From positions 1 to 18,601 of the forward strand of contig JALWBS010000152.1 in NCBI GenBank assembly GCA_027037025.1: a stretch of DNA of 18,601 nucleotides, read 5' to 3'. Below are positions 7,748-14,982 of this stretch, one piece after another. The translations under genes were made by a program, and so were the position numbers. The notes under the pieces are model-generated. The model saw only the letters and a program-made list of their open reading frames with translations. It was not told the origin of the DNA and made no database searches. Every line of letters starts with the position of its first letter. The first letter of the stretch is position 1. The DNA comes from Desulfurococcales archaeon. Its GTDB lineage: Archaea > Thermoproteota > Thermoprotei_A > Sulfolobales > Ignisphaeraceae.

Positions 7748-8395
7748 TCAGCCTATTGACTTAGCTAACGAGAGGCTCTTACTAGCGAGCTCCTCGATCA
7801 TCTTCGGGTCGTAGACCGCGTATAGGTAGATACTGTTGTTCTGAGGAACGAGGGCGATGTGGAGTATCTTCGAAGGATCGCTCAGCTCTTCAAGGAACTT
7901 CACGACTTTCTTCAGCTGGGATGAGCTTCCGCGGGACGCGATGACGAACCTCACTCCTTTCACCACGGTTTCGCTCACGGTCATGCGCTCAAGATCCTTT
8001 ATCACCTTCCTCAAGCTTCTGCGGTAAGCTCCGTGCCTCACGACGTGGACCTCGTCGAATACGGTCTTCTTCGGGTACCAGAAGGTTATGAACAGCTTGT
8101 CGAATCTGTTCAGCGCTTTGGATATTGGGTAGTAGAAAGCGCTGTACCTTGGTAGTAGAAGCACTGTTGCTTCAGCGTGATCCACGTGCTTATCGCGTAG
8201 CCAGTACACGGCTTGGAACCCGACGTATATGCCCACTATTCGATACACCTTATCGATGGGGTTGAACACCTTCTCTAACGTCTCGGCAGCTATTTTCAGC
8301 AATACGAGGTTATGTCTTCTGCCTTTGAAGAACTGGAGAACGGCTATGGCGGCGAGAGCGCATATTACTAGGAATAGATCGAGTGACGATATCAA
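7748..8395 (-). CDS. Single-span membrane-anchored protein in the Get3-like cluster
   Basis: This 215-residue protein has one N-terminal hydrophobic segment (about residues 4-22) followed by basic residues (KGRRH), so the rest is probably cytoplasmic. It has no recognised motif. The soluble part alternates strands and helices (ATVLLLPRYSAFYY, VVKGVRFVIASRGSS, ILHIALVPQNNSIYLYAVYD), suggesting a compact alpha/beta domain. The start is TTG, 6 bases after the ATPase stop codon; a GGAG directly in front sits unusually close (2 bases), so coupled translation from the ATPase gene is likely. Tight linkage to the ATPase suggests a shared function. Confidence 0.7.
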   Translation of the reverse strand: MISSLDLFLVICALAAIAVLQFFKGRRHNLVLLKIAAETLEKVFNPIDKVYRIVGIYVGFQAVYWLRDKHVDHAEATVLLLPRYSAFYYPISKALNRFDKLFITFWYPKKTVFDEVHVVRHGAYRRSLRKVIKDLERMTVSETVVKGVRFVIASRGSSSQLKKVVKFLEELSDPSKILHIALVPQNNSIYLYAVYDPKMIEELASKSLSLAKSIG

Positions 8396-8401
8396 TACTC
8401 C

Positions 8402-9376
8402 TTATCCCACCAAGGGCTCTATGTGTTTCGCGTACTCGAGTATCTTATCAACTCCACGCGGTTCGAAGGGTAGTATCGGTACGTACACCACCTTTAAACC
8501 GCGGAACTTCTCCTCGATCATTCCAAGAGCTCTTCTCTGATCCTCTAGCTTAGCTCTCAGATCTTCGCTGATACCATGCTCCGGAAGGACTTTGTTCACT
8601 ATCAAGCTCTTTATCGGTATGCCGAACTTCTTCAGCACAGCGCAAGCTCTTTCAGCTTCTAGCACGGGCAAGGTCTCGGGGTTCACCACTACGTGAACGC
8701 TCGTAGTGCTCGGATCTCTGAAGAGATGTATTATCTCCTCGTTCTCGGCGAGCATCTTCTTCAACTCCTTCATCACGGGATCCTCCTCTTCGGAAACCGC
8801 CAACTTCTCCTCGCGTCCACCTATCACGGCAACGGGTTTCTCGCCGGTCATCCTAGCTACCATGGCTCTGCGATTGAGGATAGCTTTCCTTAGCTCAATC
8901 AGCTTCTCTAACCACATCTTGTTCACAAACGGTAGAATCATCATCCTCACCGTTAACCCCGTAGGAGGGGTATCGAAGACGACGACATCGTAGGTCCGAG
9001 AGGCGGAGCGTACGATCTCCGAGATCTTCTCCAGAACCGCGTACTCCTCGACACCCGGCGAGTAGCGTAGGGTATCTATGTACTTATCGAGGTTGAGCAC
9101 GCGGAGATAAGCGTACGCATCCTTTATCCTGTCAGCCAAGCTCTTCAGGTGCCTAGCTATAACGGCGTCGAAATCGACTTCCGAAGCCCATAGGTTATCG
9201 CGTACCTTCTTAGGTTCCTCACCTAGCTGAACGCATAGCACATCCCCCAGGTTATGCGCTGGATCGAGCGATACTATCAACGTTTTAAAGCCCCTCAAAC
9301 TCTTGGCGACCGCGAACGCCACCGAGCTCGTGGTCTTCCCAACCCCTCCCTTACCTACGAAGAAGTGCACCTCCAA
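8402..9376 (-). CDS. ArsA/Get3-family ATPase (TRC40-like)
   Basis: The 324-residue protein belongs to the deviant Walker A (SIMIBI) ATPases of the ArsA/Get3 family. In eukaryotes Get3 delivers tail-anchored proteins to membranes; archaeal homologues are linked to similar targeting, while bacterial ArsA energises arsenite export. Visible motifs are the deviant P-loop GKGGVGKTT (8-16), switch I DPAHNLGD (38-45), switch II DTPPTGLTVR (135-144), a helical insert (about 150-225) that in Get3 forms the client-binding region, and the A-loop LPFEPRGVD (302-310). The CxxC zinc motif of eukaryotic Get3 and clustered arsenite-binding Cys residues are absent. No arsenic-resistance genes are nearby, which favours a targeting role. 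The start is TTG, with GAGGTGA 6 bases upstream in the end of the preceding gene and one base between stop and start. Confidence 0.9.
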   Translation of the reverse strand: MEVHFFVGKGGVGKTTSSVAFAVAKSLRGFKTLIVSLDPAHNLGDVLCVQLGEEPKKVRDNLWASEVDFDAVIARHLKSLADRIKDAYAYLRVLNLDKYIDTLRYSPGVEEYAVLEKISEIVRSASRTYDVVVFDTPPTGLTVRMMILPFVNKMWLEKLIELRKAILNRRAMVARMTGEKPVAVIGGREEKLAVSEEEDPVMKELKKMLAENEEIIHLFRDPSTTSVHVVVNPETLPVLEAERACAVLKKFGIPIKSLIVNKVLPEHGISEDLRAKLEDQRRALGMIEEKFRGLKVVYVPILPFEPRGVDKILEYAKHIEPLVG

Positions 9377-9377
9377 A

Positions 9378-9650
9378 CTACGTCACCTCGAATATCCCGG
9401 CCATCTCGGCCAGCATATCGTCGAGACGCGAGGATACGCGTTGCATTATGAGTAGCTCCCTCGCCATATGCGGAAGTAGTCTAAGAGCTATTGGGGTAGG
9501 AGGACTAGGGATTCCTACGAATGAACCTAGTATTAGTAACGCAAACACGTTCTCCAACTCACGTAGCTCAACAACTACGTAGTCCACCGACAAACCTCGA
9601 AGCATACCGCTCAACGCATCTAGAAACCTTCTAAAGCCCTTGACCATCAA
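9378..9650 (-). CDS. Small protein co-encoded with the Get3-like ATPase
   Basis: This protein of 90 residues (89 if the ATG at 9645-9647 is the start) is not one I can name. It has a basic amphipathic N-terminal helix (MVKGFRRFLDALSGMLRGL) and a central hydrophobic stretch, about residues 35-56, interrupted by GIPSPPTP, which would break a membrane helix or make a hairpin. A helical C-terminus with mixed charge follows. The first codon could be TTG at 9648-9650, 6 bases after GAGG, or the ATG that follows it. It ends one base before the ATPase start, so the two are translationally coupled and likely work together, for example as a regulator or adaptor. That role is inference. Confidence 0.65.
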   Translation of the reverse strand: MMVKGFRRFLDALSGMLRGLSVDYVVVELRELENVFALLILGSFVGIPSPPTPIALRLLPHMARELLIMQRVSSRLDDMLAEMAGIFEVT

Positions 9651-9685
9651 TCAGCGCCTCGCCATAAACCAAGGTTTGCACACCC

Positions 9686-9693
9686 TTAATAAA
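9686..9693 (-). promoter_or_regulatory. TATA box for the Get3-like cluster
   Basis: TTTATTAA on the minus strand is 36-43 bases upstream of the first start codon. A transcript starting about 26 bases downstream would carry the GAGG ribosome site in a short leader. A perfect 10-base palindrome, CTCTGCAGAG (9706-9715), lies just upstream and could be an operator. Confidence 0.4.
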
Positions 9694-9771
9694 GATCATC
9701 GCCTTCTCTGCAGAGCCGAAAGTTTTGTTACAACTCCATGCTTAACTTGTTTCAGCGGTACTAAACGAAGG

Positions 9772-9779
9772 ATTTAATA
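9772..9779 (+). promoter_or_regulatory. TATA box and ribosome site for the CstA-family gene
   Basis: ATTTAATA at 9772-9779, preceded by a purine-rich BRE-like CGAAGG, is about 40 bases before the ATG. The expected leader of about 18 bases carries a strong ribosome site, GAGGGGTG (9803-9810), 7 bases from the start. Confidence 0.45.
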
Positions 9780-9817
9780 GAGTGTGCCTCCAGCGGCTTT
9801 AAGAGGGGTGTTTACTA

Positions 9818-11761
9818 ATGCTAACAGCCGTAATGATCATATTAGCCATCGTGATATACTTAGTGTTCTACTTTACGCACGGAAAGTACCTAGAGAAGAA
9901 GGTGTTTAGAGCAAGTCCAGGAGCGGAGACTCCAGCCCGAAAGTTTTACGATGGTGTCGATTACGTACCAGCCAACAAGTACGTGCTGTACGGACACCAC
10001 TTCGCTTCGATAGCGGGTGCAGGACCCATAGTCGGCCCAACATTGGCGTTGGGCTGGGGCTGGCTACCGTCTCTGTTATGGGTGTGGTTCGGAAACGTAT
10101 TCATAGGTGTAGTACATGATTACCTATCTCTAGCAGCATCGGTTAGGTACGATGGTAGAAGCATTGCGTGGATCGCGGGAGAGTTGATGGGTAAGTCTGC
10201 TAGGGTAGCTTTCAACATGTACATATGGTTCGCTCTTCTGCTTGTTGTAGCAGCCTTCGGATTCGTGATCTCAGTGCTATTCAGCGCGATACCGGGTGCG
10301 GGTGCGGCAGCGATATTCTTGATATTCTTGGCTATAGTGATAGGAGTGCTCATGTACAAGACTAGACTGGGATTCAAAGCGGCGTCCGTGCTAGCAATAA
10401 TATTCGTCATAATATCGGTGCTTGGTGGGCTCTGGTGTCAGTACGCTGGTCTGTTCAAACTATCTTTCGAGGCTTGGCTGGTCATACTAACCATCTACAC
10501 AATCGTTGCAGCTAGCCTCCCCGTATGGTTACTGCTACAGCCTAGAGACTACATGAACGCCTACGTACTATGGGCATCTCTAGCTATCGGAGGTGCGGCG
10601 TTGATAGCGTTGGGGATCAAGGGAGTTCCCGTAGTGTTCCCCTCTTACACAATGTGGAACGCCAACGTTGTAGCCGGTGTACCATCGCCGTTCTGGCCAA
10701 CCGTACCACTAATCATCGCCTGTGGAGCGCTATCGGGCTTCCACAGCTTGGTGGGCTCAGGTACATCGTCTAAGCAGCTAGCTAACGAGCTCGATGCGCT
10801 GCTCATAGGCTACGGAGGTATGCTTACCGAGGGCTTCCTAGCAACGATGGTCATAGCCTCGATCTCTGCTATGGGTATCCAAGCGTTCCTCTACCCAACG
10901 ATAATGAGCAAGGCTCTGCTCAACGTAAAGGCTATGCACATTGTTGGCGCGGCTCTTAAGGTAGAGCCGCTCTCCAAGGCGATCAAGATAAGCATTAGCG
11001 GAGGTACAGCGGTCATAATGTACAAGACTGCTACGGGAATCGCTAAGACGACGGTGAGCGTTAGCCAGCTCAAGAACTACTACTTAACGTTCGTTCACAC
11101 CATAGAGAAGAACCCGATACTCTTCGGAAAGTACTACACGATGTTTGCAAACGCGCTTAAGTGGACTGTCATCCCATGGAGCTACGCCTTAGCAATACAA
11201 ACAGCCTTTGGCTGGACTCCCCTACCCTGGGCAATATTCGCAACTATGTGGATAACTGGATTCGCGCTAACATCTCTAGATACCGCTGCAAGAATAGGTA
11301 GGTTCGCATGGCAAGAACTATTCATGCCTCTGAAGGACAGAGCCCCCACTGCATACAAGGTGATTGCCAATAGGTGGTTGGCATCCATAATACTGGTAGT
11401 GATTGGGATGGCTCTCGCCTACAGCAAGGCTTTCCTAGTGATATGGCCAGCCTTCTCAGGAATGAACCAGCTGCTAGCAAGCCTGGCGCTGATGACCATA
11501 AGCCTGTGGGTCATTAGGGTGCAGAAGGCTCCAAAGCTAGGGAAAGCACTGACCGTTGCCCCAGCCATATTCCTATGGGTCACGGTAACCGTAGCGCTGA
11601 TATGGTACCTAGCGTTCGTAGTACCCCACATTGCCTTATCGAAGCCGTTCGTAGCATCAGTCGTTGGCGCAGCTACGGCAGTTGGAGTCGGCCTGAACCT
11701 GTTCCTATTCGCCGGATGGGTAAGAGGTCTAAGAAGACCCGCATCCTCGACCAAGCAATAA
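9818..11761 (+). CDS. cstA: CstA-family carbon starvation transporter (peptide/pyruvate uptake)
   Basis: This 647-residue multi-span membrane protein, with about 15-17 hydrophobic segments, belongs to the CstA family (E. coli CstA is about 700 residues). Characterised bacterial members take up pyruvate or peptides when carbon is scarce. The hallmark N-terminal block is present: YDGVDYVPANKYVLYGHHFASI followed at once by AGAGPIVGP (about 44-75), then VHDYLSL. Later blocks GFHSLVGSGTSSKQL and the Asn/Trp-rich C-terminal spans (FSGMNQLLASLAL) are also typical. There are no sensor genes (BtsSR-like) nearby. The start is ATG with a strong ribosome site. The gene is followed by a T-run and then a closely spaced three-gene unit, so read-through is possible. 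Confidence 0.93.
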   Translation: MLTAVMIILAIVIYLVFYFTHGKYLEKKVFRASPGAETPARKFYDGVDYVPANKYVLYGHHFASIAGAGPIVGPTLALGWGWLPSLLWVWFGNVFIGVVHDYLSLAASVRYDGRSIAWIAGELMGKSARVAFNMYIWFALLLVVAAFGFVISVLFSAIPGAGAAAIFLIFLAIVIGVLMYKTRLGFKAASVLAIIFVIISVLGGLWCQYAGLFKLSFEAWLVILTIYTIVAASLPVWLLLQPRDYMNAYVLWASLAIGGAALIALGIKGVPVVFPSYTMWNANVVAGVPSPFWPTVPLIIACGALSGFHSLVGSGTSSKQLANELDALLIGYGGMLTEGFLATMVIASISAMGIQAFLYPTIMSKALLNVKAMHIVGAALKVEPLSKAIKISISGGTAVIMYKTATGIAKTTVSVSQLKNYYLTFVHTIEKNPILFGKYYTMFANALKWTVIPWSYALAIQTAFGWTPLPWAIFATMWITGFALTSLDTAARIGRFAWQELFMPLKDRAPTAYKVIANRWLASIILVVIGMALAYSKAFLVIWPAFSGMNQLLASLALMTISLWVIRVQKAPKLGKALTVAPAIFLWVTVTVALIWYLAFVVPHIALSKPFVASVVGAATAVGVGLNLFLFAGWVRGLRRPASSTKQ

Positions 11762-11767
11762 TTTTTT
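11762..11767 (+). terminator. T6 run after the CstA-family gene
   Basis: Six T residues follow the TAA stop directly. They could end the transporter transcript, although the next gene starts only about 25 bases further on with no clear promoter of its own, so termination may be partial. Confidence 0.35.
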
Positions 11768-11791
11768 CCGAGAACTTCTCTCCTCGGGGAC

Positions 11792-12037
11792 GTGTGGTTG
11801 GTCGACATTAAGAAGGTTGAAGCTCTTGTTAAGTTCGCTGAGAAGCTCTCGCCGGACTCCAGCTACACCGTCGACGATCTATCTAGGGTATGGGGATTGG
11901 GAATCGACGAGGTTAAGAAGATCCTTAGGAAGCTTCGTAGAGAAGGCTTCGTTAAGAGAACGAGGAGGGGTAGGTACAAACTTAGCTTGGCTGGGCTCGT
12001 AATCGTTGAGTTGTTTAAGAAGGTGAGAGGACGGTGA
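11792..12037 (+). CDS. Small winged-helix DNA-binding protein
   Basis: The 81-residue protein is almost entirely one winged helix-turn-helix: a helix (VEALVKFAEKL), then TVDDLSRVWGL as helix 2, GIDEVKKILRKLRREGFV as the recognition helix, and a basic wing, KRTRRGRYKLSLAGL. It probably acts as a transcriptional regulator, perhaps of this locus. The start is uncertain: GTG at 11792 or TTG at 11798, with a GGGG upstream at 11786-11789. Its TGA overlaps the GTG start of the next gene by 4 bases (GTGA), showing coupled translation with the sugar-nucleotide enzyme. Confidence 0.75.
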   Translation: MWLVDIKKVEALVKFAEKLSPDSSYTVDDLSRVWGLGIDEVKKILRKLRREGFVKRTRRGRYKLSLAGLVIVELFKKVRGR

Positions 12038-13125
12038 AGGCAATCATTCTCGCAGGAGGTTTCGCTACTAGATTGAGACCTCTTACTCTTACAAAGCCTA
12101 AACCGGCGTTGCCGATACTCAACAAACCGCTGATCCTGTGGCTAATAGAAGCTGTGAAACGCGCTGGAATAAGCGAGGTGATCATCTGCGTTCGATACAT
12201 GGCGGATCACATAGAGAGGATCGTTGATAACGTGGGCGGGGTATCGATAAAGCTCGTGCGAGAACGCAAACCCCTAGGAGACGCAGGGCCGCTGAGCTTG
12301 GTACATAGAGAGGTTGGTCTCGACGAAACGTTCGTCGTGTTGTACGGCGACGTGTTTAGCGATGTTGATCTGCGTAGCGTTATAGAGTACCATCGCGCTG
12401 CGGGAGGCTTAGCCACGCTAACGCTCGTCGAGGTCGACGATCCTAGCCGGTACGGGATAGCTGAGCTGGTCGATGGTAGAATCGTTAGGTTCATCGAGAA
12501 GCCTAAGAAGGACGAGGTATTTTCGAACCTAGCTAATGCAGGGATCTACGTTTTCGAACCCGAGGTTCTCAACTTCATTCCGAGCGATAGGCCTAGCAAG
12601 TTGGCGAGGGACATCATACCCAAGCTCGTGGAGACGCAGCAGGTATACGGATATATCCACAGAGGTATCTGGATAGACATAGGGGTTCCCCGGGACTACC
12701 TCAGAGCGAACATTGAGGCTCTTCGGAAGCTCTATCCACATGGATACGTAGATCCTAGCGCCGATATAGGTAGCGATGTTGAGATAGAGCAACCTGTGTA
12801 CATAGGGCGTAACGTGGTTATAGGTAAGAACTGTTTCATAGGGCCGCACGCTGTGATCGGAGACAATACATCGCTTGGAGAGGGGGTTCGAGTCCTTGAC
12901 TCCGTGCTGTTCAACGACGTTCAAGTTGATAGGTATTCGTACATAGAGGGATCGATACTGGGTTCGGCATGCGTTGTGGGACGTTGGTGTCGTATCGAAG
13001 CTGGGTGCGTGCTAGGTGATGAAGTGGTTCTCAGCGACTCGGTGTTCCTTGCTCGAAGAACGTATGTGTTGCCATATAAGGAGGTAGAGACCTCCATTTA
13101 TGAAGAGGGGAGAGTGATACTATGA
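12034..13125 (+). CDS. NDP-sugar pyrophosphorylase with left-handed beta-helix domain
   Basis: This is a 363-residue nucleotidyltransferase that joins a sugar 1-phosphate to an NTP, giving activated sugars for glycans. The N-terminal catalytic domain shows LAGGFATRLRPLT (6-18), KPKPALPI (21-28), LGDAGPLSL (81-89, usually LGTAGPL), YGDVFSDVDL (104-113), EKP (155-157) and GIWIDIG (211-217). Residues from about 238 to 345 are irregular hexapeptide repeats (YIGRNVVIGKNCFIGPHAVIG) that form a left-handed beta-helix. The arrangement is like mannose-1-phosphate guanylyltransferase or glucose-1-phosphate thymidylyltransferase; the sugar and base cannot be told. The start is GTG, with GGTGA 7 bases upstream. 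It overlaps its neighbours by 4 bases at both ends. The Thr-to-Asp change in LGDAGP is a small oddity. Confidence 0.9.
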   Translation: MKAIILAGGFATRLRPLTLTKPKPALPILNKPLILWLIEAVKRAGISEVIICVRYMADHIERIVDNVGGVSIKLVRERKPLGDAGPLSLVHREVGLDETFVVLYGDVFSDVDLRSVIEYHRAAGGLATLTLVEVDDPSRYGIAELVDGRIVRFIEKPKKDEVFSNLANAGIYVFEPEVLNFIPSDRPSKLARDIIPKLVETQQVYGYIHRGIWIDIGVPRDYLRANIEALRKLYPHGYVDPSADIGSDVEIEQPVYIGRNVVIGKNCFIGPHAVIGDNTSLGEGVRVLDSVLFNDVQVDRYSYIEGSILGSACVVGRWCRIEAGCVLGDEVVLSDSVFLARRTYVLPYKEVETSIYEEGRVIL

Positions 13126-13487
13126 CAGGTGGTGTGGTGCAGCCCGTGATAGACTACTACGACTTCGGAATCATCGTTGTGAACGGGAAGGAGTACAGGC
13201 ACGACATCATAATAACTCCTAGCGAAGTGAAGAGCGATTGGTGGAGAATCGAAGGTCATAGGCTCCAGCTAGCGGACGTTAGGGATTTCCTATGTGAAAG
13301 AGTCGATGATGTGGTGATAGGAACTGGCTATAGTGGTTTGATGAGAGTGGATAAGGAGGTCGTGGAGGAATTCGAACGTAGAGGGGTGAGGGTCCACATC
13401 GCAAACACTCGTGAAGCCGTGAGGCTCTACAACAGTCTAGTTAAGCAGGGTAGGAGGGTCATGGCTTTCCTACACCTAACTTGCTGA
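13122..13487 (+). CDS. Mth938-like (DUF498/AAMDC-type) protein
   Basis: The 121-residue protein has the single-domain layout of the Mth938/NDUFAF3 family: a central strand pair DFGIIVVNGKEYRHDIIITP, DDVVIGTGYSGLMRV with the conserved GTG, then VEEFERRGVRVHIANTREAVRLYNSL. Human relatives include the complex I assembly factor NDUFAF3 and AAMDC; the archaeal role is unknown. Its ATG overlaps the preceding stop in ATGA, so it is coupled to the sugar-nucleotide enzyme. Its last 29 bases overlap the 3' end of the convergent COG2426 gene. Confidence 0.85.
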   Translation: MTGGVVQPVIDYYDFGIIVVNGKEYRHDIIITPSEVKSDWWRIEGHRLQLADVRDFLCERVDDVVIGTGYSGLMRVDKEVVEEFERRGVRVHIANTREAVRLYNSLVKQGRRVMAFLHLTC

Positions 13488-13953
13488 TAACCATCGATGG
13501 AACGAGCACTACTAACACCGAGAGGATGCCACCTATAGCAAGTGCGTACCCAAGCCTCTTCCTACTAAATCCGAGGATGTAACCGACGAGAGCACCCGTC
13601 CACATCCCAGTCATTGGAAGGGGTACGGCTACGAAGAGCGCTAAGCCTAGAACCCCCCACTTCTCGACATATCTACGAGCTTTCGAGCGTACTACGAGCA
13701 CCCTTTTAACAATCCATTTCGCAACCGAAGAAAGAGCTCCCTCACCCTCGGCTAACTTGGTAATGATCGAGTCTACGCGTTCCACCAAAAGCGCTAACGC
13801 TACGGCAAGCACCACGACCCCGAGCATTACCACGATTACTGAGGTGAGGGGATCGAGCTTAAGTGAGTAGGCTAAGGCTATTGAGTACCTACCCTCGAAG
13901 CCGGGAGCGAGTGAGAGTAGGAAGATGGCGAAGTACATCCAAACTCTATCCAT
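13459..13953 (-). CDS. COG2426-type small membrane protein (putative small multidrug export)
   Basis: This 164-residue membrane protein has about four hydrophobic segments (5-30, 36-60, 98-122, 130-158). The motifs SLAPGFEGRYSIALAY near the N-terminus and VAVPLPMTGMWTGALVGYILGFSRKR are typical of COG2426, named small multidrug export protein, though transport activity is poorly supported and the PxPxTG motif is also reminiscent of DedA-like folds. The start is ATG with a weak ribosome site. The gene lies downstream of the MEMO gene, separated by a 61-base gap holding a possible C/D RNA, and overlaps the convergent Mth938-like gene by 29 bases. Confidence 0.8.
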   Translation of the reverse strand: MDRVWMYFAIFLLSLAPGFEGRYSIALAYSLKLDPLTSVIVVMLGVVVLAVALALLVERVDSIITKLAEGEGALSSVAKWIVKRVLVVRSKARRYVEKWGVLGLALFVAVPLPMTGMWTGALVGYILGFSRKRLGYALAIGGILSVLVVLVPSMVISKLGVGKP

Positions 13954-13964
13954 CCAACATCAGC

Positions 13965-14020
13965 CGCTCAGTTAGATGGCTCTCACTCATCGATCGGTAC
14001 GAAGGGCGCGCTCATCATCG
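13965..14020 (-). ncRNA. Possible C/D box small RNA, candidate 3
   Basis: On the minus strand a perfect box C, ATGATGA (14018-14012), is followed by a 14-base guide, a degenerate D' (CCGA, 13997-13994), a 3-base spacer, a degenerate C' (ATGAGTG, 13990-13984), a 12-base guide (13983-13972) and a perfect box D, CTGA (13971-13968). Spacing is close to canonical, but the inner boxes deviate. A short flanking pairing, AGC with GCT, is possible. The box C contains the TGA stop of the MEMO gene. It is weaker than the other two candidates. Confidence 0.4.
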
Positions 14021-14932
14021 CTTTTCGAAAGCTATCGATGCGTAGCCAACAACCATATCCTCCTCACCTGTAACCTCACCCGAGTTATAGTACTTTAGGA
14101 GCTTGGCTCGTGCGTTAACGAGTTTGGCGTACTCCATCGCCACGGCTATCGCTCCGTAGCCGCAGATCGTAGAGTCGTACCTCCGGATCATGTTCAGGAA
14201 CTTCTTCGTATCGAGAGCCTCTATCACCTTCACGAACTCTAGGTCGAGCCTCTTAACGTTCTCAACGACGTTCTCCCTGAAGATCACGTAGCCGTAGTAA
14301 GCTCCGTGGTGAGTGAAGTCCGAAGATGCTATAACGACGGTGGTTCTACCAAGTTTTTGCACAACGCTGAGTATGGCTCTAGCGAATTCCTTAGCTTCTT
14401 CGTACTCGACGTGCTTAACGACTATAGGTACGAGCTCGAACTCGTTCTCGTAGAGATACTGGAGGAATGGTAGCTGCACCTCGATTGAGTGTTCCCTCAT
14501 ATGGGCAGCAACGTCGTCTACCAACGCTGGGTACTCCTTCTCAAGCTCTTCGAGGAACACCGTATCTACACGGACCTCGCCTAAGGGAGTGGCCCACTTC
14601 TCGAACCTCTTCGTTGTCGTGAACGTTGAGCCGAATCCGGTGTGATTAGAGCCTAGGATGACGAACGTATCGATTTTGGGTACCCTCTCGGCAAGTTCTA
14701 GGTATAGCCACGCAGCGCAAGGTCCTGAAAACTCGTATCCAGCGTGAGGAGCTACGCCCGCGACAACGGGGCCCTCATTGATCCTCGAGGATTTGCTAGG
14801 GAGACGTCCTGGTCCGAAGCGCGGATTCTTAAAGCAGTTCTCTATGGCTTTGATCAGCGATGATGGGTTGATAGGGTAGAAGCCCCATAGGGCAGCTTGA
14901 GGTGCTCTGACCCCAACGTTTGGATTGTTCAT
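14015..14932 (-). CDS. MEMO-family protein (AmmeMemoRadiSam system protein B)
   Basis: The 305-residue protein is a full-length MEMO family member, with a fold related to extradiol dioxygenases. Family signatures are FYP near the N-terminus, VAPHAGYEFSGP, LGSNHTGFG, REHSIEVQLPFLQY, SSDFTHHG and TICGYGAI. The residues matching the metal-site His/His/Cys of human MEMO1 are His63, His97 and Cys257, all present. Archaeal MEMO genes often neighbour AMMECR1 and a radical SAM gene; neither is seen here. I chose ATG at 14930-14932 because GGTGGAG precedes it; a GTG 9 bases upstream would extend it by three residues but has no ribosome site. The gene is first in line before the COG2426 gene. The biochemical function of the archaeal protein is unknown. 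Confidence 0.9.
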   Translation of the reverse strand: MNNPNVGVRAPQAALWGFYPINPSSLIKAIENCFKNPRFGPGRLPSKSSRINEGPVVAGVAPHAGYEFSGPCAAWLYLELAERVPKIDTFVILGSNHTGFGSTFTTTKRFEKWATPLGEVRVDTVFLEELEKEYPALVDDVAAHMREHSIEVQLPFLQYLYENEFELVPIVVKHVEYEEAKEFARAILSVVQKLGRTTVVIASSDFTHHGAYYGYVIFRENVVENVKRLDLEFVKVIEALDTKKFLNMIRRYDSTICGYGAIAVAMEYAKLVNARAKLLKYYNSGEVTGEEDMVVGYASIAFEKR

Positions 14933-14982
14933 GCTCTCCACCTAGTGATCGGCGTATCCTAGGTAAAAGAGGTGATGCGGTG

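Noticed and set aside
8770..8944. Two box C-like motifs on the minus strand within the Get3-like ATPase gene
   Set aside because: Neither has a set of D', C' and D boxes at proper spacing, and both are explained by the conserved protein sequence.
11419..11808. 129-residue open frame on the minus strand
   Set aside because: It is antisense to the C-terminal part of the CstA-family transporter, with no recognisable motif or ribosome site.
12885..12895. GGTTCGAGTCC, similar to a tRNA T-loop
   Set aside because: The flanking bases do not pair as a T-stem, there is no acceptor or anticodon arm, and it lies in the beta-helix part of a well-supported gene.
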